64,000 nt of DNA from Pseudoramibacter sp. (GCF_022484225.1 NZ_JAKVLT010000001.1:1054001-1118000), one strand, 5' to 3'; shown: positions 42,701-51,551, numbered from the stretch's first letter. Numbers and translations are program-made. Notes: generated by a model from the letters alone, not told the origin.

Positions 42701-44019
42701 TACTTTAACACCTCTTCTGTTCTAGTTGGCGCTTCTTGGCCGTTCAATACCTTTTCGACGATGCGGGCGGCGCAGAATTTGCCGCACATGGTGCATTCGC
42801 TGGAGAAATCGTCCGAGCGTTCGCGCCACATGCGTTCAGCGGTTTCCGGATCAATGGCCATCTTGAACTGTGACGGGAAGTCCATCTTGACCCGGGCTTC
42901 GGACATTTTCTTGTCCCATTCGACGGCGGAAGGCAGGCCTTTGGCGACGTCGGCGGCGTGGCCGGCGATGCGGGAGGCGATGACGCCCTGGTACACGTCG
43001 TCTTTATTCGGCATGCCGATGTGTTCGGCCGGGGTGACGTAGCACAGGAAGTCGGCGCCGTAGTAAGCGGCGATGGCGCCGCCGATGGCGGAGGTGATGT
43101 GATCGAGGCCGGCGCCGGTGTCGGTCGGCAGCATGCCGAAGATGAAGTACGGGGCGCCGTGGCACAGTTTCTTTTCGAGCTGAACGGTGGTCTGGATTTC
43201 GTCCATGGCGACGTGGCCCGGTCCTTTGACCATGACCTGGACGCCGGCTTCTCTCGCGCGGCGGGCGAGGGTGCCGATGAGGACGAGTTCTTCGACCTGG
43301 GGCGCATCGAGGGAATCGTCGACGCAGCCCGGGCGCATGCCGTCGGCGAAGCTCAGGACGGTGTCGTATTTGTGGCAGATGTCGATGACCCGGTCAAACT
43401 GGGTGTACATCGGGTTTTCTTTTTTGTGGTAGAGCATCCAGCCGATGAGGTGGCTCCCGCCGTAGGACACGAGGGGGTCGATGCGGTGTTCTTCTTTGGC
43501 GTGGCGCACGACTTCCAAAGTGGTGGCTGGGTGCATGGCGAGGAAGGACACGCCCTGGGCGGCCTGGTGTTCAATCATACCGAAGATGTCGTCTTCGGTC
43601 ATATCCATCGCCGTGCCGTGTTCAGCAGCGGCCTTGGCCAGGGTTTCGTACATCGGCAAGGTGCCGACCGGGCGGTCGACGGTCGAGAGGACTTTTTCCC
43701 GCATTTCTTCAATGGGGCCCCGGACGGACAAGTCCATGATGGTGTCAGTGCCGGCTTTGACGGCGGCTTCAATTTTTGCCATTTCGCCGTCAATGGTGTC
43801 GGCTTCTTCGTACATGCCCACTGAGGCGGATACTTTGGTGGTTAGGCCCTTGCCTACGGCAACGGGGCGGATGTTTTCCCGGGCGCTGTCGAGGACGACG
43901 ATGGTCCCGTCCACAATGCCCTGACGGATGAATTCGGCGTCGACATCTTCCCGTTCTGCGCAGAGGCGCATGGCGTCTGTGATCTGGCCGGCGCGGGCGG
44001 CTTCGAGTATGGTCATCAT
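42700..44019 (-). CDS. bzaA: BzaA, ThiC-paralogous hydroxybenzimidazole synthase subunit
   Basis: 439 residues, ThiC-family radical SAM enzyme with LVSYGGSHLIGWM, VMVKGPGHVAMDEI and the C-terminal CTMCGKFCA cluster motif. It is the first gene of the B12-riboswitch operon, preceded by AAAGGAGAATT. BzaA and BzaB act together in E. limosum-type organisms, whereas other anaerobes use a single BzaF. Having separate A and B genes predicts the full pathway to 5,6-dimethylbenzimidazole encoded downstream. Confidence 0.92.
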   Translation of the reverse strand: MMTILEAARAGQITDAMRLCAEREDVDAEFIRQGIVDGTIVVLDSARENIRPVAVGKGLTTKVSASVGMYEEADTIDGEMAKIEAAVKAGTDTIMDLSVRGPIEEMREKVLSTVDRPVGTLPMYETLAKAAAEHGTAMDMTEDDIFGMIEHQAAQGVSFLAMHPATTLEVVRHAKEEHRIDPLVSYGGSHLIGWMLYHKKENPMYTQFDRVIDICHKYDTVLSFADGMRPGCVDDSLDAPQVEELVLIGTLARRAREAGVQVMVKGPGHVAMDEIQTTVQLEKKLCHGAPYFIFGMLPTDTGAGLDHITSAIGGAIAAYYGADFLCYVTPAEHIGMPNKDDVYQGVIASRIAGHAADVAKGLPSAVEWDKKMSEARVKMDFPSQFKMAIDPETAERMWRERSDDFSSECTMCGKFCAARIVEKVLNGQEAPTRTEEVLK

Positions 44020-44059
44020 AATTCTCCTTTTCTAAACCAGCTTCGGCTTTTGCGGCATT

Positions 44060-44300
44060 AAAAAAATCCACAGCCGAAATACAAAAAAATCGGCCATGGA
44101 TTTTACCGTCGTCCAGGGGCATTGTATTTCAGGCAGGTCTCCTGACTTCCCGCGCGCATTGCTGCCAGACTGCGCCTTCCCAACGCCGATATGCTGGCGC
44201 CAGTGACTTTATGCAGCCCTTCGCGGTTCACAGTGATGGGTTCGTTCAGGATTTGCACCTGATTCCCTATTCTCTCCGCTTTGGGCGGAGCACCTAAAAC
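44060..44300 (-). promoter_or_regulatory. Cobalamin riboswitch with terminator, upstream of bzaA
   Basis: Read on the minus strand, the aptamer begins GGTGCTCCGCCC at about 44294. It contains AATAGGGAATCAGGTGCAAA, GAACCCATCACTGTGAAC, GTCACTGG, GGGAAGG and the B12 box AGTCAGGAGACCTGCCTG ending near 44132. It is followed by AATCCATGGCCGA/TCGGCTGTGGATT with a T7 run (44105-44060), an intrinsic terminator. Cobalamin binding is therefore expected to end transcription before the lower-ligand genes. A TATAAT on this strand at 44322-44317 is the likely -10. Confidence 0.95.
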
Positions 44301-44400
44301 AATAATTGATGTTTTTATTATAAAACATTTACAATCCGAAATAAATATAAAATTTAGACATGTAGGGGCGATTACTGGTCTGACCTGGAGAATAAAACAC

Positions 44401-44428
44401 AAAAAAATACAGCCCCGAAGGGCTGTAA
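44401..44428 (-). terminator. Terminator of the MMPL operon
   Basis: Minus-strand ACAGCCC-TTCG-GGGCTGT followed by ATTTTTTT, 20 bases after the heptad-repeat protein gene. Together with the riboswitch this accounts for the 429-base gap 44020-44448. Confidence 0.85.
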
Positions 44429-44448
44429 GGTTAGAATTTAGGAAGTAT

Positions 44449-46608
44449 TTATTTAGAAACGCTGTCAGTTTCGATAATGAAATTGACGGAGCCTTTCATG
44501 CCGGGTTCGATGCCGGAGAAGTTGTTGTAGTCTTCTGAGGCTTGTTTGATGGCGTTGAGCTTGCTGGCCAGGTTCTTGAAGTTGTTGTTGTAGACCGCTG
44601 CGATCTTGTCGATGCCGGTGGTCTTGAACTGGTACATCCCGTAGTACAGGGTGCTCAGGCCGTCGGTCAAGGTAACGGAGCCTTTGTAGAGCTGTTTCGA
44701 ACCGTTGGACAGCTGAGACGCGCCGCTGTTGAGGGCGCCGCTGTTGGCGTTCAGGGTGTTGAGGCCGTCGCTTAAAGTCTTGGAGCCCGATGCGAGCTGT
44801 TTACTGCCTTCATTTAATTGGTCGATATTGCTAGGCAAATCTTTAGTTGAAGATTCTAATTTTCCTAAGTTATCGCTGAGTGATTTGGTACCTGCAGCTA
44901 TTTTTTGAAGGCCGTTATAAAATTTGTTAAATTTTGCCATTTGTGTATCACTTGTCGTGTTAGTGATAAGAGTTTCCATTGTTTTCAGATCATCTTGGTT
45001 AATGGAATTTAACGTAGTATTTAACGTATTAAGATCATTGAGGCTATCCTTAGCGTCTTCTAAAGCTTGTTTATCAGATTGAACTTTGTTCCCCAAAGTT
45101 TGCGCCTGTTTCCCTATATCTTGGGCTTGATTTGCAACTTTCTGTGCATTTTCTATGTCGCCCTTTGTTTTTAAGTCTTGAGCAACTTGAGATAGTGATT
45201 GTGCAGAAGTAGTAAGTGCTTGAACTGAAGTATACTCAGTTTGGAGATTGCTTTGATAATTTTTAATAATATCATTAAGCTGTGAACTTATCTTATTTGT
45301 ATCTACAGACTGAAGCTGTTCAAGGGCAGTACTTAGCGAATCAATAGTTTTTTTATTGTCTTTTAATTGCTGCATACTTGTGTTGACTTGATCTGCACCG
45401 TATAAGATGGTGTCTTCGGTCTTTGCGTCACCGTAGTAATTAACGAGAGTTTGACTGCCTGAATGTAATTGCTTAATACTACTGGTGAGAGTAGGAACTG
45501 CGCTGTCTAATTGACCCATGCCCGATGCAAGAGACGCCGATCCAGAGGCTAAGCTGTTGCCGCCGCTGGCTGCGGAGGCGACGCCGGCGGTGTACTGGTT
45601 CAGGCCGGTGACGAGGGTGTTGGTGCCGTTGGACAGGGTGTAGGCACCCGCAGAGAGCTGGGCGGAACCTTTCCAGGCCGATAAGGAGCCGGCGACGAGC
45701 TGGCCGCTCGCGGTTTCGAGTTTGTCGATGGCTGCGTCAAGATCCTTAAAGCTCTTGATGTCCTTGAGTCCTGCGCGGTTCAGCACATCCGTAGAGGCTG
45801 AGGTGATGGTCGGGCCCAGTTTGAAGTTTTTCACGTTGGCTGTGATGGTGACCGAATCCGGAATCTTCAGGCCTTCGATGGAGCTGAGCCCTAAATTTTC
45901 TTTGAGGCCCGGGAAGGCGATGCCGACGACCGCGTTGTTCTGGCCGTCGCTGACCACCGCGCCGTTGGTGACCTTGACGTTCGAGAAGCGGGACGTGGGC
46001 AGATCCAGCGCCGTCGCGACGGCGAAAGGCGTCGTGAGTCCGTTGGTTTCCCCTTCGTTATTGTAGTTGATGGTGATTTTCACCTTGCCGCTCTTGCCGG
46101 CGATTTCCTTGGGCGTCACCGACTGGCCGTCGAGTTCATAGTTGATCTGAACATTGAGGGGCAGGGTTTGATCCGTGGTGCCGCGGTAGTAAATATCTTT
46201 GTTCTTGGTTTTCCAGGTTAAGGTGTTGCCGCTTTTCGTGTATTTTTCATACCCTTTGACATTTTCGATATTCGATAAGTTGGAAATGTCCTTGAGGTTT
46301 TTTTCGTTTCCGGCGTTCTGGAGCCAGTCGGAGACATAAGTGGCCTTCCGGGTGCCCGAAGCGTCAGCCTTGACGTAGACCGTTTCCTGTTTGGTGATGG
46401 CCTTGCCTTTTTTAGACGTCAGCGCCTTGGCCCCGGAAGCCAGCTTGGCTTTCTGGGTCAGGCTTTTCTTGGATGCGGAAGAAGTGGATTTCTTGGATGT
46501 CGATTTGGATGCGAAAACCGCCGTCATGCTCAGGCACAGAACGGCGATGCCCAGGATGACAGCAAAAATGAGCTTTTTGCGTTTCGACATCGTGGTGAAT
46601 GCGTGCAT
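44449..46608 (-). CDS. Secreted heptad-repeat protein of an MMPL exporter operon
   Basis: 719 residues from ATG 46608 with AAAGGAAAT upstream. Residues about 10-33 form a signal anchor. The next 300 residues are beta-rich, and the rest are long X-X-X-Leu-X-X-Gly-type heptads (for example SGSASLASGMGQLDSAV, GSKQLASGSKTLSDGLNTL) of the kind found in YhgE/Pip-like and MMPL-linked proteins. It probably forms an extracytoplasmic helical scaffold for the exporter. It starts two bases after the mmpL gene. DNA from about 44810 to 45550 is distinctly AT-rich compared with both flanks, which suggests that this middle block was exchanged. Confidence 0.75.
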   Translation of the reverse strand: MHAFTTMSKRKKLIFAVILGIAVLCLSMTAVFASKSTSKKSTSSASKKSLTQKAKLASGAKALTSKKGKAITKQETVYVKADASGTRKATYVSDWLQNAGNEKNLKDISNLSNIENVKGYEKYTKSGNTLTWKTKNKDIYYRGTTDQTLPLNVQINYELDGQSVTPKEIAGKSGKVKITINYNNEGETNGLTTPFAVATALDLPTSRFSNVKVTNGAVVSDGQNNAVVGIAFPGLKENLGLSSIEGLKIPDSVTITANVKNFKLGPTITSASTDVLNRAGLKDIKSFKDLDAAIDKLETASGQLVAGSLSAWKGSAQLSAGAYTLSNGTNTLVTGLNQYTAGVASAASGGNSLASGSASLASGMGQLDSAVPTLTSSIKQLHSGSQTLVNYYGDAKTEDTILYGADQVNTSMQQLKDNKKTIDSLSTALEQLQSVDTNKISSQLNDIIKNYQSNLQTEYTSVQALTTSAQSLSQVAQDLKTKGDIENAQKVANQAQDIGKQAQTLGNKVQSDKQALEDAKDSLNDLNTLNTTLNSINQDDLKTMETLITNTTSDTQMAKFNKFYNGLQKIAAGTKSLSDNLGKLESSTKDLPSNIDQLNEGSKQLASGSKTLSDGLNTLNANSGALNSGASQLSNGSKQLYKGSVTLTDGLSTLYYGMYQFKTTGIDKIAAVYNNNFKNLASKLNAIKQASEDYNNFSGIEPGMKGSVNFIIETDSVSK

Positions 46609-46610
46609 GT

Positions 46611-48833
46611 TTAATTTCCTTTCTTTGAATCTGAAATATTCCGGCGGAAGAGTTTCGTCGGTTCCGAACCGTTCAGGTTTTCGATTTTAGAGAAAACCTG
46701 CGTTTCCTGATTGCTATTTTCTGCCTGAACGTCAGCTGCGGACGACCGCACTCCAAGACCGGTGCGGGCGGGATTGATGAAGCCCTTCGAGGTCTTGATG
46801 ATGACGTGGTCAAAGAGCATGAGCAGCGAAGGCAGAATGAAGATAACCGAGAGCATCGAGATGATAGCGCCCCGGGCGAGCAGTGTACACAGGGACGAGA
46901 TGATGTCGATGTCCGAGTATACCGCAACGCCGAAGGTGGCGGCGAAGAAGCCCGCTGCCGACACGATGATCGACGGGATGGCGAAGGCCAGCGCCGTTTC
47001 GATGGCGTCGCGCTTGTCCTTGCCGTTGTAGCGCTCGGTCTTGTACCGGGTCGTCATTAGGATGGCGTAGTCCACCGTCGCCCCGAGCTGGATGGTCGAG
47101 ATACAGATCGACGCGATGAACACCAGGGTCGTGTGGGTGTAGAACGGAATCCCCAGGTTGATGAAGATGGCGAATTCGATGACCGCCACGAGGATGAACG
47201 GCAGAGAGAAGGACTGGAGCACCAGGGCGATGATGAGGAAGATCATCGCGATGGACACGGCGTTGACGACATTGAAGTCGTGGTTCGAGATCGTGATCAA
47301 ATCCTTCGTGCACGGCGCTTCCCCGATGAGCATGGCCGTCTTGTCGTAGCGCTTCATCACTTTGTTGATCTTCGTGATCTGGCGGTTAACCTGGTCCGTC
47401 CCGGTGGAGTATTCGGAGTTGATGATCATGAGCTGGTATTTGCCGCTGCTGAGTTCATTTCGGACACTCGCCGGGATCATCTGCTTCGGCACCATCGGCC
47501 CGAGGAAGGAATCCATGGCCAGGACGTTTTTGACGCCCTTGATGTCTTCGATGCCGTTGATCATGTTGTGGGCGTCCCGGGTGGGCAGATCCTTTTTCGC
47601 GAGGATCATGTGGGTCGCCCCGGTCTTGAAGTCTTTTTCCATCTTATGCCGGGCGATGGAATAATTCAGGGTTTTCGGCAGCCGCGAGCCCATGTCGTAG
47701 TACGTCTGGATGTGGTTGTAGCCGTAGGAAGCGGGAATCCACACGACGATGAAGACGATGAGGAAGATTTTGCGGTGGTCGATGATGGCGTGGGCCAGTT
47801 TGTGCATATCTGGCAGAATGTTGCGGTGGCGCGTCTTTTCAATGAGAGGCGCGAACAGCAGGATCAGGGCCGGCAGCACCGTGACGCAGGAGATCACCCC
47901 TAAGATGACGCCCTTGGCCATGACGATCCCGAGGTTCATGCCGAGCTTGAAGGTCATGAAGCACATGGCGATGAAGCCGGCCACCGTCGTGATGGACGAG
48001 CCCGTCACCGACGTGATCGTGGCGGCGATGGCCTTGGCCATGGCACTTTTGGGATCGCCCCGGTTCAGCTGGAGCTGCTCTTCAAAGGAGTGCCACAAAA
48101 AGATCGAGTAGTCCATGGTGACGGCAAGCTGCAGCACGGCGGCCAGGGCCTTTGTGATAAAGGAAACCTCGCCTAAAAACTGATTCGAACCCAGGTTCCA
48201 CACGATGGCGATGCCGATGTTCGCGAGGAAGACCAGGGGCACGACGTAGGAGTCCATGAAGACCATCATGGCGATGCAGGACAAAATGACGGCGATGCCG
48301 ACGTAAATCGGCTCTTCTTTTTCCGTCAGGTTTTTGAGGTCCGTGACCATCATGGACATCCCGGAGATGTAACAGTTTTTGCCGGCGACCTTGCGCATCT
48401 GAGTGATGGCGTTCATGGTTTCATCGGCAGAGGTCGACGTATCGAAAAACACGGCCATGAGCGTTGAATCGCCGCTGTTGAAGGCCTTGTACACGTCGCT
48501 GGGGATCATCTGTTTTGGAATGTTGAGATCGGCGACGTCATCGTACCAGATGACGGAATTGACGTGGTCGATCTGTTTGAATTCGGCTTCGGTTTTGGCG
48601 ATCTCCTTGTCGCTCATGCCATCGAAAATGACGAGGGAAAAGGCGCCTTTGCCAAACTCGTCCTTTAAAATATTCTGGCCTTTGATCGTGTCGATGGAAT
48701 CGGGCAGATAAGTCAGAATATCGTAGTTGGTCCGGGTATGGAGATACCCGAAGACCGATGGAATCATGAGCAGGATAGCCGCGATCAAAATCGGAAAGCG
48801 GAATTTGACCACTTTTTTGCTAAATGCTTCCAT
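46611..48833 (-). CDS. MMPL/RND-family membrane exporter
   Basis: 740 residues with two repeats of one helix, a large extracytoplasmic loop and about five helices, the MMPL duplication. Motifs include TMDYSIFLWHSFEEQ in the first half and GATVDYAILMTTRYKTERY in the second, placing the proton-relay aspartates where expected. The substrate is unknown; lipids, drugs or peptides are all possible. It is the first gene of a two-gene operon and is divergently transcribed from a TetR regulator, the common arrangement for a regulated exporter. Confidence 0.87.
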   Translation of the reverse strand: MEAFSKKVVKFRFPILIAAILLMIPSVFGYLHTRTNYDILTYLPDSIDTIKGQNILKDEFGKGAFSLVIFDGMSDKEIAKTEAEFKQIDHVNSVIWYDDVADLNIPKQMIPSDVYKAFNSGDSTLMAVFFDTSTSADETMNAITQMRKVAGKNCYISGMSMMVTDLKNLTEKEEPIYVGIAVILSCIAMMVFMDSYVVPLVFLANIGIAIVWNLGSNQFLGEVSFITKALAAVLQLAVTMDYSIFLWHSFEEQLQLNRGDPKSAMAKAIAATITSVTGSSITTVAGFIAMCFMTFKLGMNLGIVMAKGVILGVISCVTVLPALILLFAPLIEKTRHRNILPDMHKLAHAIIDHRKIFLIVFIVVWIPASYGYNHIQTYYDMGSRLPKTLNYSIARHKMEKDFKTGATHMILAKKDLPTRDAHNMINGIEDIKGVKNVLAMDSFLGPMVPKQMIPASVRNELSSGKYQLMIINSEYSTGTDQVNRQITKINKVMKRYDKTAMLIGEAPCTKDLITISNHDFNVVNAVSIAMIFLIIALVLQSFSLPFILVAVIEFAIFINLGIPFYTHTTLVFIASICISTIQLGATVDYAILMTTRYKTERYNGKDKRDAIETALAFAIPSIIVSAAGFFAATFGVAVYSDIDIISSLCTLLARGAIISMLSVIFILPSLLMLFDHVIIKTSKGFINPARTGLGVRSSAADVQAENSNQETQVFSKIENLNGSEPTKLFRRNISDSKKGN

Positions 48834-48896
48834 AGGGTGATTTCCTTTCTGAGTGTCTGTATAAATTAGTGAATAAAAAGATAACCATACAAGTGT

Positions 48897-48925
48897 TGAC
48901 TATTTTTTTCAATCCTATTATACTG
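48897..48925 (+). promoter_or_regulatory. Promoter of the TetR gene in the divergent intergenic region
   Basis: TTGACT at 48897-48902 and TATACT at 48920-48925, 17-base spacer, within the 168-base gap shared with the mmpL operon; a likely site of TetR control. Confidence 0.65.
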
Positions 48926-49001
48926 TTATCAGAGAAAAAATCAATAAACAGATCAAAAAAAACTGTACAATATCTTAAAATCTTAAAAACCGGAGGAAAA
49001 A

Positions 49002-49661
49002 ATGTCATCCCTTTATGGAAAAAACAGGCGGGAAAACAAACATCAGAACAAGCAGGACCGCCGGGTCATCAAGACGAAGGCCGCGATGCGCCGGGCCTTT
49101 ACGGAACTTTTGGCTGAAAAGCCGATTCGGGATATCCGGGTCAAAGAGCTGTCCGAGCGCATCCACATCAACCGGGGGACATTTTATCAGTACTACCGCG
49201 ACATTTACGACATGCAGGACCATCTCGAAGAAGAGTTGTACAATAAATTCAATGAAATCTTTAAAGACCGCCCGGCGCCGGAAACCTTCGACGACATCAA
49301 AGACCGCCTCCTTGACATTTTTACCCTGCTGCGCCAGAACGCGGATCTGACCCTGGCCCTCCTCGGTCCCAACGGCGACCCGAAATTCGTTCAGAGCGTC
49401 CAGGAAATGATGCGCCTGCGCTGCATCAACGACCTCATCCGTTTCAACAACGAGCACAGTGCCGAAGAACTCAGCCACGACCAGCTGTTCAACTACAGCT
49501 ACGCCTTCATCGTCTCCGGGTGCATGGGGATGATGAAGAAATGGCTGTCCGAAGATCCGGACAAGACGCCCGAAGAAATGGTGGATATCGTCAGCAGCGT
49601 TCTCATGCTGGGAATCGAGAACATCAGCGTCGATCAGCTCAAACAGAAAAAAACGAAGTGA
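49002..49661 (+). CDS. TetR/AcrR-family regulator
   Basis: 219 residues. The N-terminal helix-turn-helix spans about residues 25-75 (TKAAMRRAFTELLAEKPIRDI, RGTFYQYYRDIYDM), and the C-terminal ligand domain is of the TetR_C-type found in clostridial dihydroxyacetone-kinase-like regulators. ATG 49002 has CCGGAGGAAA upstream. Divergent orientation to the MMPL operon suggests that it represses that exporter and itself. Confidence 0.88.
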   Translation: MSSLYGKNRRENKHQNKQDRRVIKTKAAMRRAFTELLAEKPIRDIRVKELSERIHINRGTFYQYYRDIYDMQDHLEEELYNKFNEIFKDRPAPETFDDIKDRLLDIFTLLRQNADLTLALLGPNGDPKFVQSVQEMMRLRCINDLIRFNNEHSAEELSHDQLFNYSYAFIVSGCMGMMKKWLSEDPDKTPEEMVDIVSSVLMLGIENISVDQLKQKKTK

Positions 49662-49670
49662 AAAATTTCC

Positions 49671-49699
49671 TTGACAACTGAGGGATTAAAAGCTATAGT
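49671..49699 (+). promoter_or_regulatory. Promoter of tRNA-Val
   Basis: TTGACA at 49671-49676 and TATAGT at 49694-49699, 17-base spacer. Confidence 0.8.
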
Positions 49700-49711
49700 A
49701 AATAACATCAT

Positions 49712-49787
49712 GATCCCTTAGCTCAGCTGGAAGAGCGCTACCTTCACACGGTAGAGGTCGCTGGTTCAAGCCCAGTAGGGATCACCA
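49712..49787 (+). tRNA. tRNA-Val (anticodon CAC)
   Basis: 76 bases: acceptor GATCCCT/AGGGATC, anticodon stem CTACC/GGTAG with loop TTCACAC, T arm GGTTCAAGCCC, encoded CCA. It reads GTG codons. Its 3' 36 bases are duplicated at 52687. Confidence 0.93.
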
Positions 49788-49827
49788 TTGAACGCACAAA
49801 CCCGAAGTCAAAAGGCTTCGGGTTTTT
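49752..49827 (+). repeat. Left direct repeat (attL-like), tRNA-Val 3' end plus terminator
   Basis: Starts TAGAGGTCGCTGGTTCAAGC and ends in the hairpin CCCGAAG-TCAAAAG-GCTTCGGG with T run (49801-49827), which terminates the tRNA transcript. Confidence 0.8.
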
Positions 49828-49919
49828 AAGTAAAAAATACAATATCATATAAAATTCTGTTATTTATCGACAATTATTTGCCTTGAAAATATTTTTTATT
49901 AATGGTATTTTTAAAACAC

Positions 49920-49985
49920 AATCGAGGGATACTTATGTCCTTTTATTAAACCATCGAGTGTTGGTAGCACCCGATGGTTTTTTAT
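49920..49985 (+). repeat. Conserved GAGRGATACTTATRTCC element, copy A
   Basis: AATCGAGGGATACTTATGTC (49920-49939) is followed by CTTTT and by a hairpin AACCATCG/CGATGGTT whose loop contains GTTGGTAGCA, then a T run. A second copy with different stem sequence is at 51552-51642. The conserved single-stranded parts with covarying-looking stems suggest a structured RNA or recombination site. Confidence 0.5.
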
Positions 49986-49990
49986 TATAA

Positions 49991-50473
49991 TTATTTGTCA
50001 TTTTTCCATTTATAATCAGGTTCCGATTTAATCATCTGTCGATAACGCTTTCGATAATCATTTAAGCATAAATCATTAGTACACCCTGCCCATTTATCGG
50101 GTTCGGCTTCCATCAATTCATCATCTTCCCATCCGCAATATGGACAGATATCAAAAGATGAAATATCGTTAAAAACATACTTCCCGCAGACAGGACAAGG
50201 ATGCTGATGAGGATTAAAATGTGCTTGCTGATAATTATAATTTGGATTATTCTTTATTTTTTGCCGATAAACTTTTCGATAACGTTTTAGAGACATCGGA
50301 TTTAGCCCTTCTTCCAGATCAGGATTTTGAGTCTGTTCCAGATCATTGATCCAGCCACATTGTCTGCATTGAGCATAGGGTTCGTATGAAATATCATCTT
50401 CGGATAATTTTGAGAAATGTGTTTTCCCGCAAACGGGGCAATCCATTTCTTTGTAATTTTTTAAGTTTATCAT
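49991..50473 (-). CDS. CPCC-family cysteine-rich protein, putative immunity protein
   Basis: 160 residues with two related Cys modules: CPVCGKTHFSKL...CRQCGW near residues 12-40, and CPVCGKYVFNDISSFDICPY with GWEDDE near 92-120. The second is the hallmark of the CPCC family, small probable zinc proteins often found beside toxin genes. It overlaps the preceding toxin-like gene by 4 bases. Immunity function is inferred from that coupling, not shown by sequence. Confidence 0.7.
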   Translation of the reverse strand: MINLKNYKEMDCPVCGKTHFSKLSEDDISYEPYAQCRQCGWINDLEQTQNPDLEEGLNPMSLKRYRKVYRQKIKNNPNYNYQQAHFNPHQHPCPVCGKYVFNDISSFDICPYCGWEDDELMEAEPDKWAGCTNDLCLNDYRKRYRQMIKSEPDYKWKNDK

Positions 50474-50844
50474 TTTTTCTTTTGGTTCCTTTCATTTAGG
50501 TAATAGCGATAACCGTTTTCGGGCTTAAAATACGTTATTACAATACCATCTTTTGTGACAATTACTAAAGTATTGCTTGGCTTATTATATTTATAAGTTG
50601 TACCTTTTTTATCAACGAAACTCACGTTATTTTTTCTGTCAACATGATTTGCAAATTTGACTGCATGAGCAATATATGATTCTTTCGTATTTGTTCCCAT
50701 CTGCGATCCATGACGTTGAAAGTGATCATCAGCAGTTCGCGTATTGAAATCTTTTGCCCATGGAAAATTAATTTTAGATGTTTTTTTTCCTGTTCGACCA
50801 TTTCTATTGTTTCCATAACGATTAGAAGCAGCTTTTGTTGTCAT
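50470..50844 (-). CDS. Stand-alone polymorphic-toxin-like nuclease domain
   Basis: 124 residues from ATG 50844 with GAAAGGAAAGG upstream; the longer frame from 50958 lies inside the DUF4417 gene. After a basic start, the core DDHFQRHGSQMGTNTKESYI, KFANHV, TYKYNKPSNTLVIVTKDG and TYFKPENGYRYYLNE resembles the C-terminal RNase-type domains of polymorphic toxins (Ntox50/BECR-like). There is no secretion signal or long N-terminal delivery region, so it is an orphan toxin module. It overlaps both neighbours. Confidence 0.6.
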   Translation of the reverse strand: MTTKAASNRYGNNRNGRTGKKTSKINFPWAKDFNTRTADDHFQRHGSQMGTNTKESYIAHAVKFANHVDRKNNVSFVDKKGTTYKYNKPSNTLVIVTKDGIVITYFKPENGYRYYLNERNQKKK

Positions 50845-51508
50845 TTTGCCTTTCCTTTCGATTTGCATTAATCCATGGCACATAATAGAAAAAGGTGTAT
50901 TTTTTTTTAAAAATATCAAATAAATGTCCTGGCAAACTGCCGTAAACAACAATACCACTTGGTTGAAGTTTAGGAAGAGTTTTTTCTAGAAAACAGTACC
51001 ATTCATATTGTTGATATTTGTATTTTATAAAACCGTGTGTTCCTATTGCAATAAGATGATGTTTTGGAATAGCATCAAGAAATTCATCCAACAATTCATC
51101 ATCACCACACCGAAGATTAGGAATAATAGGAATGCCTTGATTCCCATAATAATAAGTTAAAGACAAATTATCATTTATTTGAGCTTTCTGTTTAACCATA
51201 GGCATATCGGAATGAATGCTATAATCAAATCCAATAATTCCCGCTGTTCGTTTAAAAAAAGAGATGTACTTTTTTGGATGTCGTCGAATACGCTCAAAAT
51301 TTTTATCTGGTGAATATGTACAGATGAAAGTATCTGATAAGTCGCCAGAATAATTAATTGCCTTTTCAAATGGCATGATTTTTTTTGGAATAGTACAAGA
51401 AACCATTTTTTTAGGTATGATAGGATACTCTTCTTTATCAGTAAAATATGCATCTTTTACCAAAAAAGCTTGAAAGGAGTCGATTACTAAATTTGTTATT
51501 TTTGACAT
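50822..51508 (-). CDS. DUF4417-type protein
   Basis: 228 residues. The order of segments (PFEKAINYSGDLSDTFIC, IIGFDYSIHSDMPMVKQKAQ, YYYGNQGIPIIPNLRCGD, HLIAIGTHGFIK, LQPSGIVVYGSLPGHLFD) fits DUF4417, a family of phage and mobile-element proteins of unknown function, possibly nuclease-related. ATG 51508 is preceded by a weak site (AGAGGCAATATG). It is the first gene of the three-gene set with the toxin-like and CPCC genes, which overlap each other in turn. Confidence 0.65.
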   Translation of the reverse strand: MSKITNLVIDSFQAFLVKDAYFTDKEEYPIIPKKMVSCTIPKKIMPFEKAINYSGDLSDTFICTYSPDKNFERIRRHPKKYISFFKRTAGIIGFDYSIHSDMPMVKQKAQINDNLSLTYYYGNQGIPIIPNLRCGDDELLDEFLDAIPKHHLIAIGTHGFIKYKYQQYEWYCFLEKTLPKLQPSGIVVYGSLPGHLFDIFKKKYTFFYYVPWINANRKERQNDNKSCF

Positions 51509-51551
51509 ATTGCCTCTAAAAATTTTTATTTTTAAAGGATATTTTTATATC

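Noticed and set aside
41414-44019. Calling both ThiC-like genes as extra copies of thiC
   Set aside because: Their placement in a B12-riboswitch operon with cobT and three tailoring enzymes, and their divergence from the TPP-controlled thiC, identify them as bzaA and bzaB.
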